Origin: an uncultured Aquimarina sp.
GTDB lineage: Bacteria; Bacteroidota; Bacteroidia; Flavobacteriales; Flavobacteriaceae
NCBI GenBank assembly: GCA_947498455.1
Contig: CANMKK010000001.1
Coordinates: 1-64,000, forward strand
Length of the DNA: 64,000 nt
Direction: 5' to 3'
A program made the translations under genes and the position numbers. Positions 19,633 through 27,599 of the stretch are shown here, one piece after another (the first letter of the stretch is position 1; each line of letters begins with the position of its first letter). The notes under the pieces are model-generated. The model did not search any database, was not told where the DNA came from, and saw only the letters and a list, made by a program, of their open reading frames with translations.

Positions 19633-21156
19633 ATGAGTATCTCTCAAGCATCCCCAAAAAGTAAAAAAGAAAGACCTAGTTTTAAAAGTCAGTATGAAAA
19701 CTATATTGATGGAAAATGGACTACTCCTGTAAAAGGTCAATATTTTGATAATATCTCTCCAGTAGACGGAACCAGTTTTACCAAGATTGCACGGTCTACC
19801 AGTGAAGATATAGAACTTGCCATCGATGCTGCTTGGAAAGCTGCACCAGAATGGAATAACTCTTCTGCAACCTATAGAAGTAATTGTCTGTTAAAGATCG
19901 CTACTATTATGGAGGAAAACCTTGAAACTTTGGCTAGATCAGAAACCTGGGATAATGGTAAAGCCTTACGTGAAACATTAGCTGCTGATTTACCGTTGGC
20001 AATAGATCACTTTAGATATTTTGCCGGAGTAATTCGTGCAGAAGAAGGAACAGCAAGTGAATTAGATGCTAATACAGTATCAATAAATATTCAAGAGCCT
20101 CTTGGAGTTGTTGGTCAAATTATCCCTTGGAACTTTCCTTTACTGATGGCTGCTTGGAAAATTGCACCTGCCCTTGCTGCAGGGAATTGTGTCGTACTTA
20201 AACCGGCAGAACAAACTCCTGTAGGTATTATGATCTTAATGGAACTTATAGAAGATGTGTTACCAAAAGGTGTTCTAAATATTGTAAACGGTTATGGTAT
20301 TGAAGCTGGTAAACCTTTAGCTTCAAGCCCTAGAGTAAACAAGGTTGCTTTTACTGGCGAAACTACTACTGGACAATTAATAATGCAATACGCATCGAAA
20401 AACATTACACCCGTGACACTGGAATTAGGAGGAAAATCACCTAATATATTCTTTGAAAGTATTATGGAATCTGATGATGAGTTTTTTGATAAAGCTATAG
20501 AGGGCGCCGTACTATTCGCTCTTAATCAAGGAGAAGTATGCACCGCTCCATCAAGAATTCTTATACAAGAGAGCATTTATGGTCAATTTATAGAGCGTGT
20601 TATAGAACGTACAAAGGCTATTAAACTTGGGCATCCTCTTGATCCGGAAACTATGATGGGAGCACAAGCTTCTAACGATCAATTCGAAAAAATACTAAAT
20701 TATATTAATATCGGAAAAGATGAAGGTTGTGAAGTACTTACCGGTGGTAAAGAAGCCTATATAGAAGGGTTGGAAAAAGGATATTATATAGAACCTACAT
20801 TACTGAAAGGAAACAATAAAATGCGGGTATTCCAAGAAGAGATTTTTGGCCCAGTTGCTTGTGTCACTACTTTTAAAGATGAGAAAGAAGCAATCGAAAT
20901 TGCCAATGACACCCTTTATGGTTTAGGTGCAGGAGTTTGGACAAGAGATACCCATCAGGCATATCAGGTTTCCCGTGCAGTACAGGCAGGACGTGTTTGG
21001 GTAAATTGTTATCACACCTATCCTGCTCATGCTCCTTTTGGAGGATATAAGAAATCAGGTATTGGTCGAGAAACTCATAAAATGATGCTTAATCATTATA
21101 GACAGACCAAAAATATGTTAATATCCTATGATAAAAAGGCAATGGGCTTTTTCTAA
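19633..21156 (+). CDS. NAD(P)-dependent aldehyde dehydrogenase
   Basis: Oxidises an aldehyde to the acid. I start at [20 protein letters not shown]; a TTG 21 codons upstream is in frame but adds an unconserved tail. 507 residues. The cofactor and substrate site motifs are intact: [19 protein letters not shown], the general base in TLELGGKSP, and the nucleophile Cys303 in NQGEVCTAP. The C-terminal [18 protein letters not shown] is typical of AldA/ExaC-type acetaldehyde or broad aldehyde dehydrogenases. The DUF779 gene follows 12 bp later, a pairing common for this group and likely one transcript. Confidence 0.9.
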   Translation: MSISQASPKSKKERPSFKSQYENYIDGKWTTPVKGQYFDNISPVDGTSFTKIARSTSEDIELAIDAAWKAAPEWNNSSATYRSNCLLKIATIMEENLETLARSETWDNGKALRETLAADLPLAIDHFRYFAGVIRAEEGTASELDANTVSINIQEPLGVVGQIIPWNFPLLMAAWKIAPALAAGNCVVLKPAEQTPVGIMILMELIEDVLPKGVLNIVNGYGIEAGKPLASSPRVNKVAFTGETTTGQLIMQYASKNITPVTLELGGKSPNIFFESIMESDDEFFDKAIEGAVLFALNQGEVCTAPSRILIQESIYGQFIERVIERTKAIKLGHPLDPETMMGAQASNDQFEKILNYINIGKDEGCEVLTGGKEAYIEGLEKGYYIEPTLLKGNNKMRVFQEEIFGPVACVTTFKDEKEAIEIANDTLYGLGAGVWTRDTHQAYQVSRAVQAGRVWVNCYHTYPAHAPFGGYKKSGIGRETHKMMLNHYRQTKNMLISYDKKAMGFF

Positions 21157-21168
21157 AGAAAAGATGAT

Positions 21169-21549
21169 ATGATATCACGTGTTAAGATAACCGATAAGGC
21201 CAAAGCCATTATCGATATCCTTAGTACAGAACATGGGGAGTTGATGTTTCATCAAAGCGGAGGTTGCTGCGATGGCTCCTCCCCTATGTGTTTTTCTAAG
21301 GGAGAATTACTTATCGATCAAAATGATATTTGGCTAGGTAGTATACATGGCTGTGATTTTTATATGTCTCATGATCAATTCGAATATTGGAAACATACCC
21401 AACTTACTATAGATGTAGTTCCAGGAAGAGGGGCTAGTTTCTCATTAGAGATACCTATGGGGATTCGGTTTGTAACAAAATCTCGCATTTATAGTGAAGA
21501 AGAAATGAAAGAATTGAGTCCGGTTTATACTGGTGAAAAAACACTCTGA
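21169..21549 (+). CDS. DUF779 family protein, partner of the aldehyde dehydrogenase
   Basis: 126 residues. The cysteine-rich segment HQSGGCCDGSSPMC (about residues 29-42) and GCDFYMS are characteristic of DUF779 proteins, which are usually encoded beside aldehyde or alcohol dehydrogenases. The biochemical role is not established; the clustered cysteines suggest metal or thiol chemistry. Starts 12 bp after the dehydrogenase stop, so almost certainly cotranscribed. Confidence 0.85.
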   Translation: MISRVKITDKAKAIIDILSTEHGELMFHQSGGCCDGSSPMCFSKGELLIDQNDIWLGSIHGCDFYMSHDQFEYWKHTQLTIDVVPGRGASFSLEIPMGIRFVTKSRIYSEEEMKELSPVYTGEKTL

Positions 21550-21705
21550 GTATTGAGACCCTATAAAAAAGGTTTAGAACGTGTTAACTACCTTGTAGCA
21601 AAACAACAAGGTGCCCAACGGGTACATAATTTTGAACTTGGAAGGCGACGAAGGTATAATGCCTTAATAGTAGTTTTTTTATACTATTGCTCCAAATTTC
21701 GATAA

Positions 21706-22239
21706 CTATTTTGTTTTATAATTATCTATACTATACTCATTTTTTTCTTTCCAATATTCCTGTATTCGCTGTTCTCCTTGTTTTTCTGCCCAAGACCTTA
21801 GTTGCGTTCTTTCTTCCTTAAAATCCATAAAAGGTACCGAATATCCACAGGACGTTTGGACCAAATCCACTTGCATTTCTATAATCTGTCTGGAGCCTGC
21901 TATTTTGGGAAATAAGCCAATGTACTGATCGTACGTCTTATCATCTACATGATAAATTTTTGCCTGCCCGTATAATCGTAAAATCATTGGCTTCCCCTCG
22001 AAAGCACAAAACATAATAGTCATTCGATCATTTTTTAATAAATGAGCAGCCGTTTCGTTTCCGCTTCCGGTAAGGTTCAACCAAATAATTTTAGTAGCAT
22101 TAATTATACGAAAAGTATCCATCCCTTTTGGTGAAATATTTACTCTACCCTCATTTGCAGCTGTTCCAACAAAAAAAATGTGCTGTTTAGAAATAAATTC
22201 TTCTAATTTTTCACTAATCTCAGAAAACCTCTTACCCAT
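21706..22239 (-). CDS. Pyridoxamine 5'-phosphate oxidase-like flavin-binding protein
   Basis: 177 residues. The split-barrel FMN-binding fold is suggested by KQHIFFVGTAANEGRVNISPKGMDTFRII followed by IIWLNLTGSGNETAAHLLKNDRMTIMFCAFEG. This pattern belongs to the PNPOx-like family of small stress or unknown-substrate reductases/oxidases rather than true PdxH, because the C-terminal PdxH domain is missing. Standalone gene facing the SRPBCC-ArsR pair. Confidence 0.8.
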   Translation of the reverse strand: MGKRFSEISEKLEEFISKQHIFFVGTAANEGRVNISPKGMDTFRIINATKIIWLNLTGSGNETAAHLLKNDRMTIMFCAFEGKPMILRLYGQAKIYHVDDKTYDQYIGLFPKIAGSRQIIEMQVDLVQTSCGYSVPFMDFKEERTQLRSWAEKQGEQRIQEYWKEKNEYSIDNYKTK

Positions 22240-22687
22240 TGTTCTAATTTTATCTTTTTAATCAATCTATAATTATCAGAAGATTTATCACATCCATGTT
22301 TTTAATGAATATTTTGAAAAAACCACTAGTCATAAATTTACAAAGAATACTTTCAGAAAAATTATCTTTTTATAGTATAATATACTAGCATCAGTCAATA
22401 CAACATCATCCTTTAAAGCATTAAAAAAAATATTCAAACATCTTAATTGAATCCTTTATCTCACACATTATTCCTATATATAATACTTCCAAAAAAATAT
22501 AACAAGACTAATTACCAACTCTTTATTATTCAAAAAAATGCTTCTTTTATAAGGTTATATATAGTGCTTTTATGCAACTTATAAGGTAATCTTTTCAGGG
22601 GGGGGGTACAAGACTACTATTGATCAAAAATATTACAATGCTCAATGAATTAAATAATGTGATCTTTTTTAGTGTGTAAAGATAAGA
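22240..22687. other. Intergenic region with a run of nine G
   Basis: About 450 bp between two divergent genes. AT-rich except for an isolated G9 tract at 22598-22606. The rest carries no recognisable gene; the promoters for both flanking genes must be here. Confidence 0.5.
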
Positions 22688-22703
22688 GCAACCAAATAGT
22701 TGC
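22688..22703. promoter_or_regulatory. Operator palindrome 1 for the ArsR-type regulator
   Basis: GCAACCAAATAGTTGC is an inverted repeat (GCAAC-N6-GTTGC). A second, nearly identical copy lies 41 bp further on (22729). Two such sites just before an SRPBCC-ArsR operon fit autoregulation by the ArsR-type protein; that link is inferred. Confidence 0.6.
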
Positions 22704-22728
22704 GTTTTTAATTATTATGCTTACATTG

Positions 22729-22744
22729 GCAACCATATAGTTGC
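22729..22744. promoter_or_regulatory. Operator palindrome 2 for the ArsR-type regulator
   Basis: GCAACCATATAGTTGC matches site 1 in 14 of 16 bases. It ends 23 bp before the ATG of the SRPBCC gene. The spacing of 41 bp between sites (about four helical turns) would place two dimers on the same DNA face. Confidence 0.6.
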
Positions 22745-22767
22745 ATTTAATTAAAAAAACACTCATT

Positions 22768-23196
22768 ATGAAAGATTCAATTTCTAAAGAACACATTTTT
22801 AATCATTCTATTGATAAGGTATGGAATGCTATTTCTAAAGCTGAGGAAATATCTACTTGGTTTATAAAAGCCGATTTTAAGGCTGAAGAAGGTTACGAAT
22901 ACACTTTTACTGCTCCAGAAGAGAAAAATTGTACAGAAATTACTGGTGTTGTTAAAAAAGCGCATCCGTATACCCTAGTATACACATGGGTTGTAGCTGG
23001 TACAGATGTAGAAACTTTGGTAAAATGGCAATTGGAAAAAAGTGATACTGGTACTAAATTATATTTAGAACATTCTGGTATCTCGAATTATACAGGAGAA
23101 ACAGCGGTAAAAATGTTTACTAGTTTTAATGGAGGTTGGGATAATTGTATCCATGGACTTTCTCAATATCTAACACAAGCTATTCATGCAGGATAA
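22768..23196 (+). CDS. SRPBCC (AHSA1-type) domain protein
   Basis: About 142 residues from the ATG at 22768; an upstream in-frame TTG at 22741 overlaps operator 2 and is unlikely. The Bet v1-like/AHSA1 layout is clear: HIFNHSIDKVWNAISKAEEISTWFIKADFK at the start, VVKKAHPYTLVYTWVV in the middle, LEHSGI...SFNGGWDNCIHGLSQYL at the end. Members bind hydrophobic ligands; the ligand here is unknown. Overlaps the ArsR-type gene by 11 bp, so translation is coupled. Confidence 0.88.
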   Translation: MKDSISKEHIFNHSIDKVWNAISKAEEISTWFIKADFKAEEGYEYTFTAPEEKNCTEITGVVKKAHPYTLVYTWVVAGTDVETLVKWQLEKSDTGTKLYLEHSGISNYTGETAVKMFTSFNGGWDNCIHGLSQYLTQAIHAG

Positions 23197-23506
23197 AATC
23201 ACCAAAATATTAAAAGCAATAGCGGACCCTACAAGACGTGAAATATTTCATGCGCTTGTAGTGGCAGCTACTGCTCTCCCAATAACTCAAATATCAAATC
23301 AATTTGATATGAGTAGACAAGGAGTTACTAAGCATCTTAAAACACTAGAAGATGCAAATCTGGTAAAAATTGATAATAAAGGAAGAGAACGCTACTGTTC
23401 TGCCAATACCATTCCTTTAAAAGAAATCAATGAATGGTTAAAATTCTATGAGCAATTCTGGAATGATTCTCTTGATAACTTGGGTAAATATTTAGATATG
23501 ACTTAG
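23186..23506 (+). CDS. ArsR-family winged-helix repressor
   Basis: 106 residues. The whole protein is a winged helix-turn-helix: KITKILKAIADPTRREIFHAL, then ISNQFDMSRQGVTKHLKTLEDANLV (recognition helix) and KIDNKGRERYCSA (wing). No metal-binding ELCVCDL-type motif is present, so it is probably not an arsenic sensor. It overlaps the SRPBCC gene, a common pairing in which the regulator controls its own operon; the two palindromes at 22688 and 22729 are its likely targets. Confidence 0.88.
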   Translation: MQDKITKILKAIADPTRREIFHALVVAATALPITQISNQFDMSRQGVTKHLKTLEDANLVKIDNKGRERYCSANTIPLKEINEWLKFYEQFWNDSLDNLGKYLDMT

Positions 23507-23648
23507 TATTCAGATCTATTTAATCATTATGATTCTCAAGTAAAATTTGTTTGTTTTTTGTTTTATTTTCTTAAGCATACTTCCCATAGCTATTGTTATG
23601 GAAATAATCAAGGAGGCATAAATCAAAAAAGCAACTTCGTTTTATATG

Positions 23649-23810
23649 ATACGATTTACGCATAAAACCTTCGCATATAGTTCGTTTCTTTTGCACTATA
23701 TCTGCGTTATAAAATTCAACAAAAGCTAAGGCTATTCTTTAATTTTATGCCTTAATCTAGTACAAAATAACTCAAACTCTTTATACGAATTTCTTATCCA
23801 TAAATCGTAT
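23649..23810 (-). repeat. Palindromic intergenic repeat, copy D
   Basis: Complete copy, 162 bp, in inverted orientation relative to copies A-C: it begins ATACGATTTACGCATAAAAC and ends CATAAATCGTAT. Close to copies A and B in sequence (TTCGCATATAGTTCGTTTCT shared, inverted). It lies between two convergent genes, where its transcript hairpin could act as a two-way terminator. Confidence 0.85.
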
Positions 23811-23828
23811 GAGATATTTTATAATCAA

Positions 23829-24425
23829 TTACTGATTTAATTCCCTTCGTATCTCTTGCAACGTTTTGTTAGTATTAACCAATTGAAGGATTACATCTTT
23901 TCTGAATTCATCAAGATCATCGTAATCATAATATTTGGCCCATTTCTGATCCTCTAGTAGGTTTTTAATTTGTTTGATCAATTTGCGTGTGGCATCTACA
24001 GGTCTAATAATGGCTTCCTGATTATATTCTGGATCATCTTTATGTTTGTAACTTACTTTTTTATTTTCGAAATCTACAGAAACATAATACGCATCAATAT
24101 CTTCTGATAGATTTTCTCTAAAATCCGTCCAGTCTGCATATCCTAATCTAAGATCATCAATCTCTACAGGAATTTCTGATATTAATCGCCAATTACATTT
24201 AGCTGCCCTACCCCAATGATTAGATAAGCGAAATACACCATTTTTGGTGTAGTAATAGGTACTTCCTGATTCACTTCTGTAATGTGGTTTTCTTCTGGTA
24301 ATTGCTCTTAGAGGTACTCCTTTAAAAACGCAGTATGTCTTTTTAAAAAAATTATCCCTTGTATATATTTTTACTTTCTCTTCTGATATTATTGTTTCCA
24401 AATACTTACTTTTTTCCGAGAACAA
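23829..24425 (-). CDS. Hypothetical protein, 198 residues
   Basis: Not recognised. No signal peptide or membrane segment. The first half is rich in basic and aromatic residues (KPHYRSESGSTYYYTKNGVF, RLSNHWGRAAKCNWRL), the second half is acidic and helical (LLEDQKWAKYYDYDDLDEFR). The composition would suit a soluble cytoplasmic protein, perhaps nucleic acid-linked, but nothing proves that. Stands alone downstream of the RiPP-like locus, separated from it by 470 bp. Confidence 0.55.
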   Translation of the reverse strand: MFSEKSKYLETIISEEKVKIYTRDNFFKKTYCVFKGVPLRAITRRKPHYRSESGSTYYYTKNGVFRLSNHWGRAAKCNWRLISEIPVEIDDLRLGYADWTDFRENLSEDIDAYYVSVDFENKKVSYKHKDDPEYNQEAIIRPVDATRKLIKQIKNLLEDQKWAKYYDYDDLDEFRKDVILQLVNTNKTLQEIRRELNQ

Positions 24426-24897
24426 AGAAATTATTTTTTAATCAGAAAAAGAAAACAAGTTTTTAACAAAATTACATATACCGATAGATCACTGTTACAA
24501 AACACATTATCTTAATCCTATTTCTTTATACAAGTTAACCTAAACTCATCACAATTTTAATACAAAAAAACTAATGATCAATTCTCTAACACTAAAAAAA
24601 ATGTGGATATAATTATAACAACTCACCATGTAAATGCGCGGATAGCAATGCTTTGACTTAGCTAAGCACAACTGCTATCATTGAATTTTCTTTTTCACTT
24701 AGACAAAAAAAATAATTCAATTCAGGTTCTCGTAATCTCATACAAAACTGATATTACAGTGTTCTACTTTAGCGAATTCGCTATTCAAAATATCATGGGA
24801 TCTGATTTTTCTTTACGGTACATAATTACGTTCCTGCGATCATTATCTAGGGTTATTTTTATAATCTTACAAAATATTCCCCTATTTGCTACTTTAA
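24426..24897. other. Intergenic region with one hairpin
   Basis: About 470 bp. The only structure found is GATAGCA (24641-24647) pairing with TGCTATC (24673-24679), with a possible inner TGCTT/AAGCA stem. It could end transcription from the radical SAM gene, but there is no strong T run on that strand. An 81-codon open frame here on the plus strand has no protein-like features. Confidence 0.4.
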
Positions 24898-26115
24898 CTA
24901 TGTCGAAAAAAACTCTAAATCACTAGCATACAATGACTTTTTGTTTTCTTGAGATATTTTATCAATGTACATTATGATATCATCGCTTTCCATAATATCA
25001 ACATTTTCATTTTTATATAATTCCGGAAATAATTGTATTAGTGCATGCTGTATATGCGAAATAAATTTTATCAAATCTTCGCAATACACAGAGGGATTAT
25101 TAAACCCATTTTCTTTTTTAAATCTATGAACTAACCGCCCACCTTTGCAAACTTCCATAATTGGGCATTGTAAACATTTACTACAAAGTTTTGTGGTACT
25201 GTCTTCATAATATAACTTTCCTAAAGGTACACCTACTATATCTGAAAAATCATGCGTATTAATATTAATACCAGACTTAGTAAACCCTTCGCCACAGGCT
25301 TTTAATGAATCTACTGCTTCGATTTCTCCGTTCGTTTCAATAACCAGTACTCTGGATTCATTATCCGTAATATCTGTAACCCCTAACAGTCTATTAATTA
25401 AACCTATAAACATAGGAATTTTATACCTATCATTATCATTGATCCAAATATCAAATAGTGTAATAAGCCAGTTAGCCATTACCATCTCTCTTTTAGAAAA
25501 TGGAAAATTATCGTGTGTATAATCAGGTATTAAAAAATTCACAGAATTAACTTTCATTTTTTTAAAACTTTCATACACCTCTGATGGTTCTTCATTGGTA
25601 TTAATTACGCAAACGATATCTGCGTAACCTATTTCTTTTTTAAGCAGGTGAACTCCTTTAAAAACAATCTCATAACTCCCCTTTCCTTTATGATCGACAC
25701 GAAACATATCATGAGCTTTTTTTGTGCCGTCTATACTTATACTGGGATAAATTTGTAACTCTCTAAATAAGTCACACCATTCTTTATCAATCAATACTCC
25801 ATTAGTTTGTATATCGTACTTAAAAGTTACTCCATCTAATTCTTGCTCAATGTTGTTTGCCTTTGTAACAAATGTTCTATAAAAGTCTTTTTTCATTAAT
25901 AATGGTTCTCCTCCATGAAAAATAAAAGAAAATTCTTTCTTATTATGACTTATGATATACTTTTTGGTTTTCTCCAAAATAGCATCAATACTACTATAAG
26001 ACATCAATTTAGGTTGATTTTTATAAGTAGTATCTCCTAAATTATACATAAAACAATATGAACAGTTAAGATTACACCTACTTGCTACTTTTAAAATTAA
26101 GGCATCAAATTCCAT
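24898..26115 (-). CDS. Radical SAM/SPASM peptide maturase
   Basis: 405 residues. The radical SAM iron-sulfur motif CNLNCSYC occupies residues 14-21 (Cys14, 18, 21), followed by the FIFHGGEPLL segment and SIDG. The C-terminal SPASM part holds the auxiliary cluster cysteines (ACGEGF; LCSKCLQCPIMEVCKGGRL; VYCEDLIKF). The N-terminus ILKVASRCNLNCSYCFMYN closely resembles FxsB/GrrM-type enzymes that cross-link residues in ribosomal peptides, some forming three-residue cyclophanes. Its partner is the small double-glycine peptide gene upstream (26266-26481), 150 bp away. No transporter or peptidase is nearby. Reaction on this peptide is inferred. Confidence 0.85.
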   Translation of the reverse strand: MEFDALILKVASRCNLNCSYCFMYNLGDTTYKNQPKLMSYSSIDAILEKTKKYIISHNKKEFSFIFHGGEPLLMKKDFYRTFVTKANNIEQELDGVTFKYDIQTNGVLIDKEWCDLFRELQIYPSISIDGTKKAHDMFRVDHKGKGSYEIVFKGVHLLKKEIGYADIVCVINTNEEPSEVYESFKKMKVNSVNFLIPDYTHDNFPFSKREMVMANWLITLFDIWINDNDRYKIPMFIGLINRLLGVTDITDNESRVLVIETNGEIEAVDSLKACGEGFTKSGININTHDFSDIVGVPLGKLYYEDSTTKLCSKCLQCPIMEVCKGGRLVHRFKKENGFNNPSVYCEDLIKFISHIQHALIQLFPELYKNENVDIMESDDIIMYIDKISQENKKSLYASDLEFFST

Positions 26116-26146
26116 GTATATCGGGTTTTAAAAATTACTTGATGTA

Positions 26147-26214
26147 TCATATCAAACGAAGTCTATTCATGATTCTAAAAACATTTTTAAACCTCTCGAC
26201 TTCGTCTGATATGA
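26147..26214 (-). terminator. Hairpin between the peptide precursor and maturase genes
   Basis: TCATATCAAACGAAGTC (26147-26163) pairs with GACTTCGTCTGATATGA (26198-26214): 17 bp with one position that becomes a G-U or A-C pair depending on the strand, and a 34-nt loop. No T run follows it. Located in the 150-bp gap, it may act as a partial terminator or 3' stabiliser so that more precursor than enzyme is made; the role is inferred. Confidence 0.55.
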
Positions 26215-26265
26215 CATTATAATACTGAATAACAATCGTTTTAAACTACAGTGTTATTAAAATTT

Positions 26266-26481
26266 CTATTTACGTTTCAATTCGACCGCGATCACACTCA
26301 CGCACCTCTGAAGCGTTTCTGACCATACCTGACCATCAACACACCTTCTACCACCGCTTGTTGGGTAATATATTTCAACAGGAATAGTTGCAATACCCCC
26401 AACAATAGTTTCCATATTTTTTAATTGTTGATCAGAAAATTTATTCAGTCCTTTTGATAATAAAAATGTTTTTTTCATCAT
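26266..26481 (-). CDS. Putative RiPP precursor peptide with double-glycine leader
   Basis: 71 residues starting MMKKTFLLSKGLNKFSDQQL; an upstream TTG start is unlikely. The leader (KGLNKFSDQQLKNMETIVGG, ending at Gly29) is the Bacteroidota version of the double-glycine leader found on bacteriocins and modified peptides. The 42-residue core holds two cysteines framing a Trp (RRCVDGQVWSETLQRCV), two tyrosines (EIYYP) and a basic tail (ELKRK). The radical SAM/SPASM maturase is the next gene, so the Trp or Tyr residues are likely cross-linking sites and the two Cys could form a disulfide. Export would require an unlinked C39-type transporter. Confidence 0.75.
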   Translation of the reverse strand: MMKKTFLLSKGLNKFSDQQLKNMETIVGGIATIPVEIYYPTSGGRRCVDGQVWSETLQRCVSVIAVELKRK

Positions 26482-26540
26482 TGTAATATTTAGATGTTTA
26501 TGCCTACTCTTTATGATTTTCGGCCCCCTCAAAAAAATGT

Positions 26541-26565
26541 GTATATCAAGCGCTTGGTTATATAC
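26541..26565. promoter_or_regulatory. Palindrome upstream of the RiPP precursor
   Basis: A perfect 10-bp palindrome CAAGCGCTTG (26547-26556) flanked by GTATAT and ATATAC half-sites. It lies about 60 bp before the precursor start, where a repressor or activator would bind. No regulator gene is adjacent, so the protein that would read it is unknown. Confidence 0.5.
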
Positions 26566-27008
26566 TTCATCTTTATATAAACATCATGGTATTTTTGTTA
26601 CCCCATATTTTATAAATTTTTAGAAAAAAATATTAAAAAACATCATAACTATCTTAAAAACAAAGAATAAATACCTAAAAAAATTATTTAAAATCCCGTT
26701 ATGAAAATTATTTTATGGGGAAAGAATGCTTATTAAAAGGACAATTATGGGAAATGACGGATATAAGCTAAATGCCTAGTTAGATAGCCTGAGTTAAAAA
26801 TATTATCAACAACCTCTGAGTGAGATCACAAGGTATGCTTCCAAAACCATTTTTTTGTTTTCATGGCAAGCTATTGGGAATTAATCCTCTATGAAGGATT
26901 AAAAAGATGGCAACCGTTGTAAAATTGCCTACAAAGGCAACAAGTATTTTAAGAAGTTGGTATTAAGAATGGTAATCATCCCCTTTTTGATGTTAAAATC
27001 GAAATAAT
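26566..27008. other. Intergenic region with no gene seen
   Basis: About 440 bp. A stretch near 26900-26990 reads on the plus strand as DGNRCKIAYKGNKYF..., which looks protein-like but has no start and no family I recognise. The rest shows nothing. Confidence 0.35.
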
Positions 27009-27416
27009 TTATACTGCTCCGAGATACACCCAATATCCATTCTCTCTAATAAACTGCGAATTTTCATGAATCATCTGTACTCCTTGTGAATCGTAATAAA
27101 AAGCTTTGAACTCCACACTTCCGCTTTTATCGTTTTTACCTCCTTTTGAAACAGTAAGGACATCTAACTCCATCCATTTTACTGATTTCGCCCAGGAAAC
27201 AATTGACTTTTTTTCTTTAGTAGGTCGTGTCGAAGAGTGATGACTTTTCATTAAATATTCGCCTTTTGCCAAAACATAGGCTACGTATCGTGAGCGCATA
27301 AGATCTTCTGCGGTTTCTGCATTCATAATATCTTTATGAATTTTACCACAACACGATATATATGGTATTGATCTACCACAATAACAATCATTCATTCTCA
27401 CTTTTGTTTTGGTCAT
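27009..27416 (-). CDS. YchJ-family protein with SEC-C zinc motif
   Basis: 135 residues, the usual size for the UPF0225/YchJ family. The N-terminal zinc-binding motif CYCGRSIPYISCCGKIH (about residues 12-28) is followed by AETAEDLMRSRYVAYV and the NTF2-like domain ending FIRENGYWVYLGAV. The function of the family is not known. A small lysine-rich gene upstream overlaps its start by 29 bp. Confidence 0.88.
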   Translation of the reverse strand: MTKTKVRMNDCYCGRSIPYISCCGKIHKDIMNAETAEDLMRSRYVAYVLAKGEYLMKSHHSSTRPTKEKKSIVSWAKSVKWMELDVLTVSKGGKNDKSGSVEFKAFYYDSQGVQMIHENSQFIRENGYWVYLGAV

Positions 27417-27552
27417 TCATTTTTTTTACGATCACTTTTAGTCGTTCGGCTCTCAATTCTTTGTCTTTCTTGAGCTTGTTCTTTTTGCGGTTCATAAGTT
27501 TAGAATGCTTCGCCTTATTCAGTGTATTTTTTTCTTTTCCTTTTTTAGCCAT
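27388..27552 (-). CDS. Small lysine-rich protein overlapping ychJ
   Basis: 54 residues starting MAKKGKEKNTLNKAKHSKLM and ending KKMNDQNKSENE. About one third of residues are lysine; likely nucleic acid- or ribosome-associated if made. Its last 29 bases overlap the start of the YchJ gene in another frame, which suggests translational coupling. No close family recognised. Confidence 0.5.
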   Translation of the reverse strand: MAKKGKEKNTLNKAKHSKLMNRKKNKLKKDKELRAERLKVIVKKMNDQNKSENE

Positions 27553-27599
27553 TTTCAAAAGATAATCAATTTAATTTATCTCATTTTTTTATTCAGTTT

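Noticed and set aside
21551..21703. Protein-like frame after the DUF779 gene (reads YKKGLERVNYLVAKQQGAQR), overlapping an ACCTTGT/ACAAGGT hairpin
   Set aside because: No standard start except a poor TTG, no family recognised, and the hairpin lacks a T run. Could be a remnant, but not enough evidence to call.
24681..24926. 81-codon plus-strand frame between the hypothetical gene and the radical SAM gene
   Set aside because: Composition is not protein-like, it overlaps the maturase 3' end, and no start signal is visible.
26900..26999. Protein-like stretch DGNRCKIAYKGNKYF upstream of ychJ
   Set aside because: Too short, no start, no match to a known family from reading alone.
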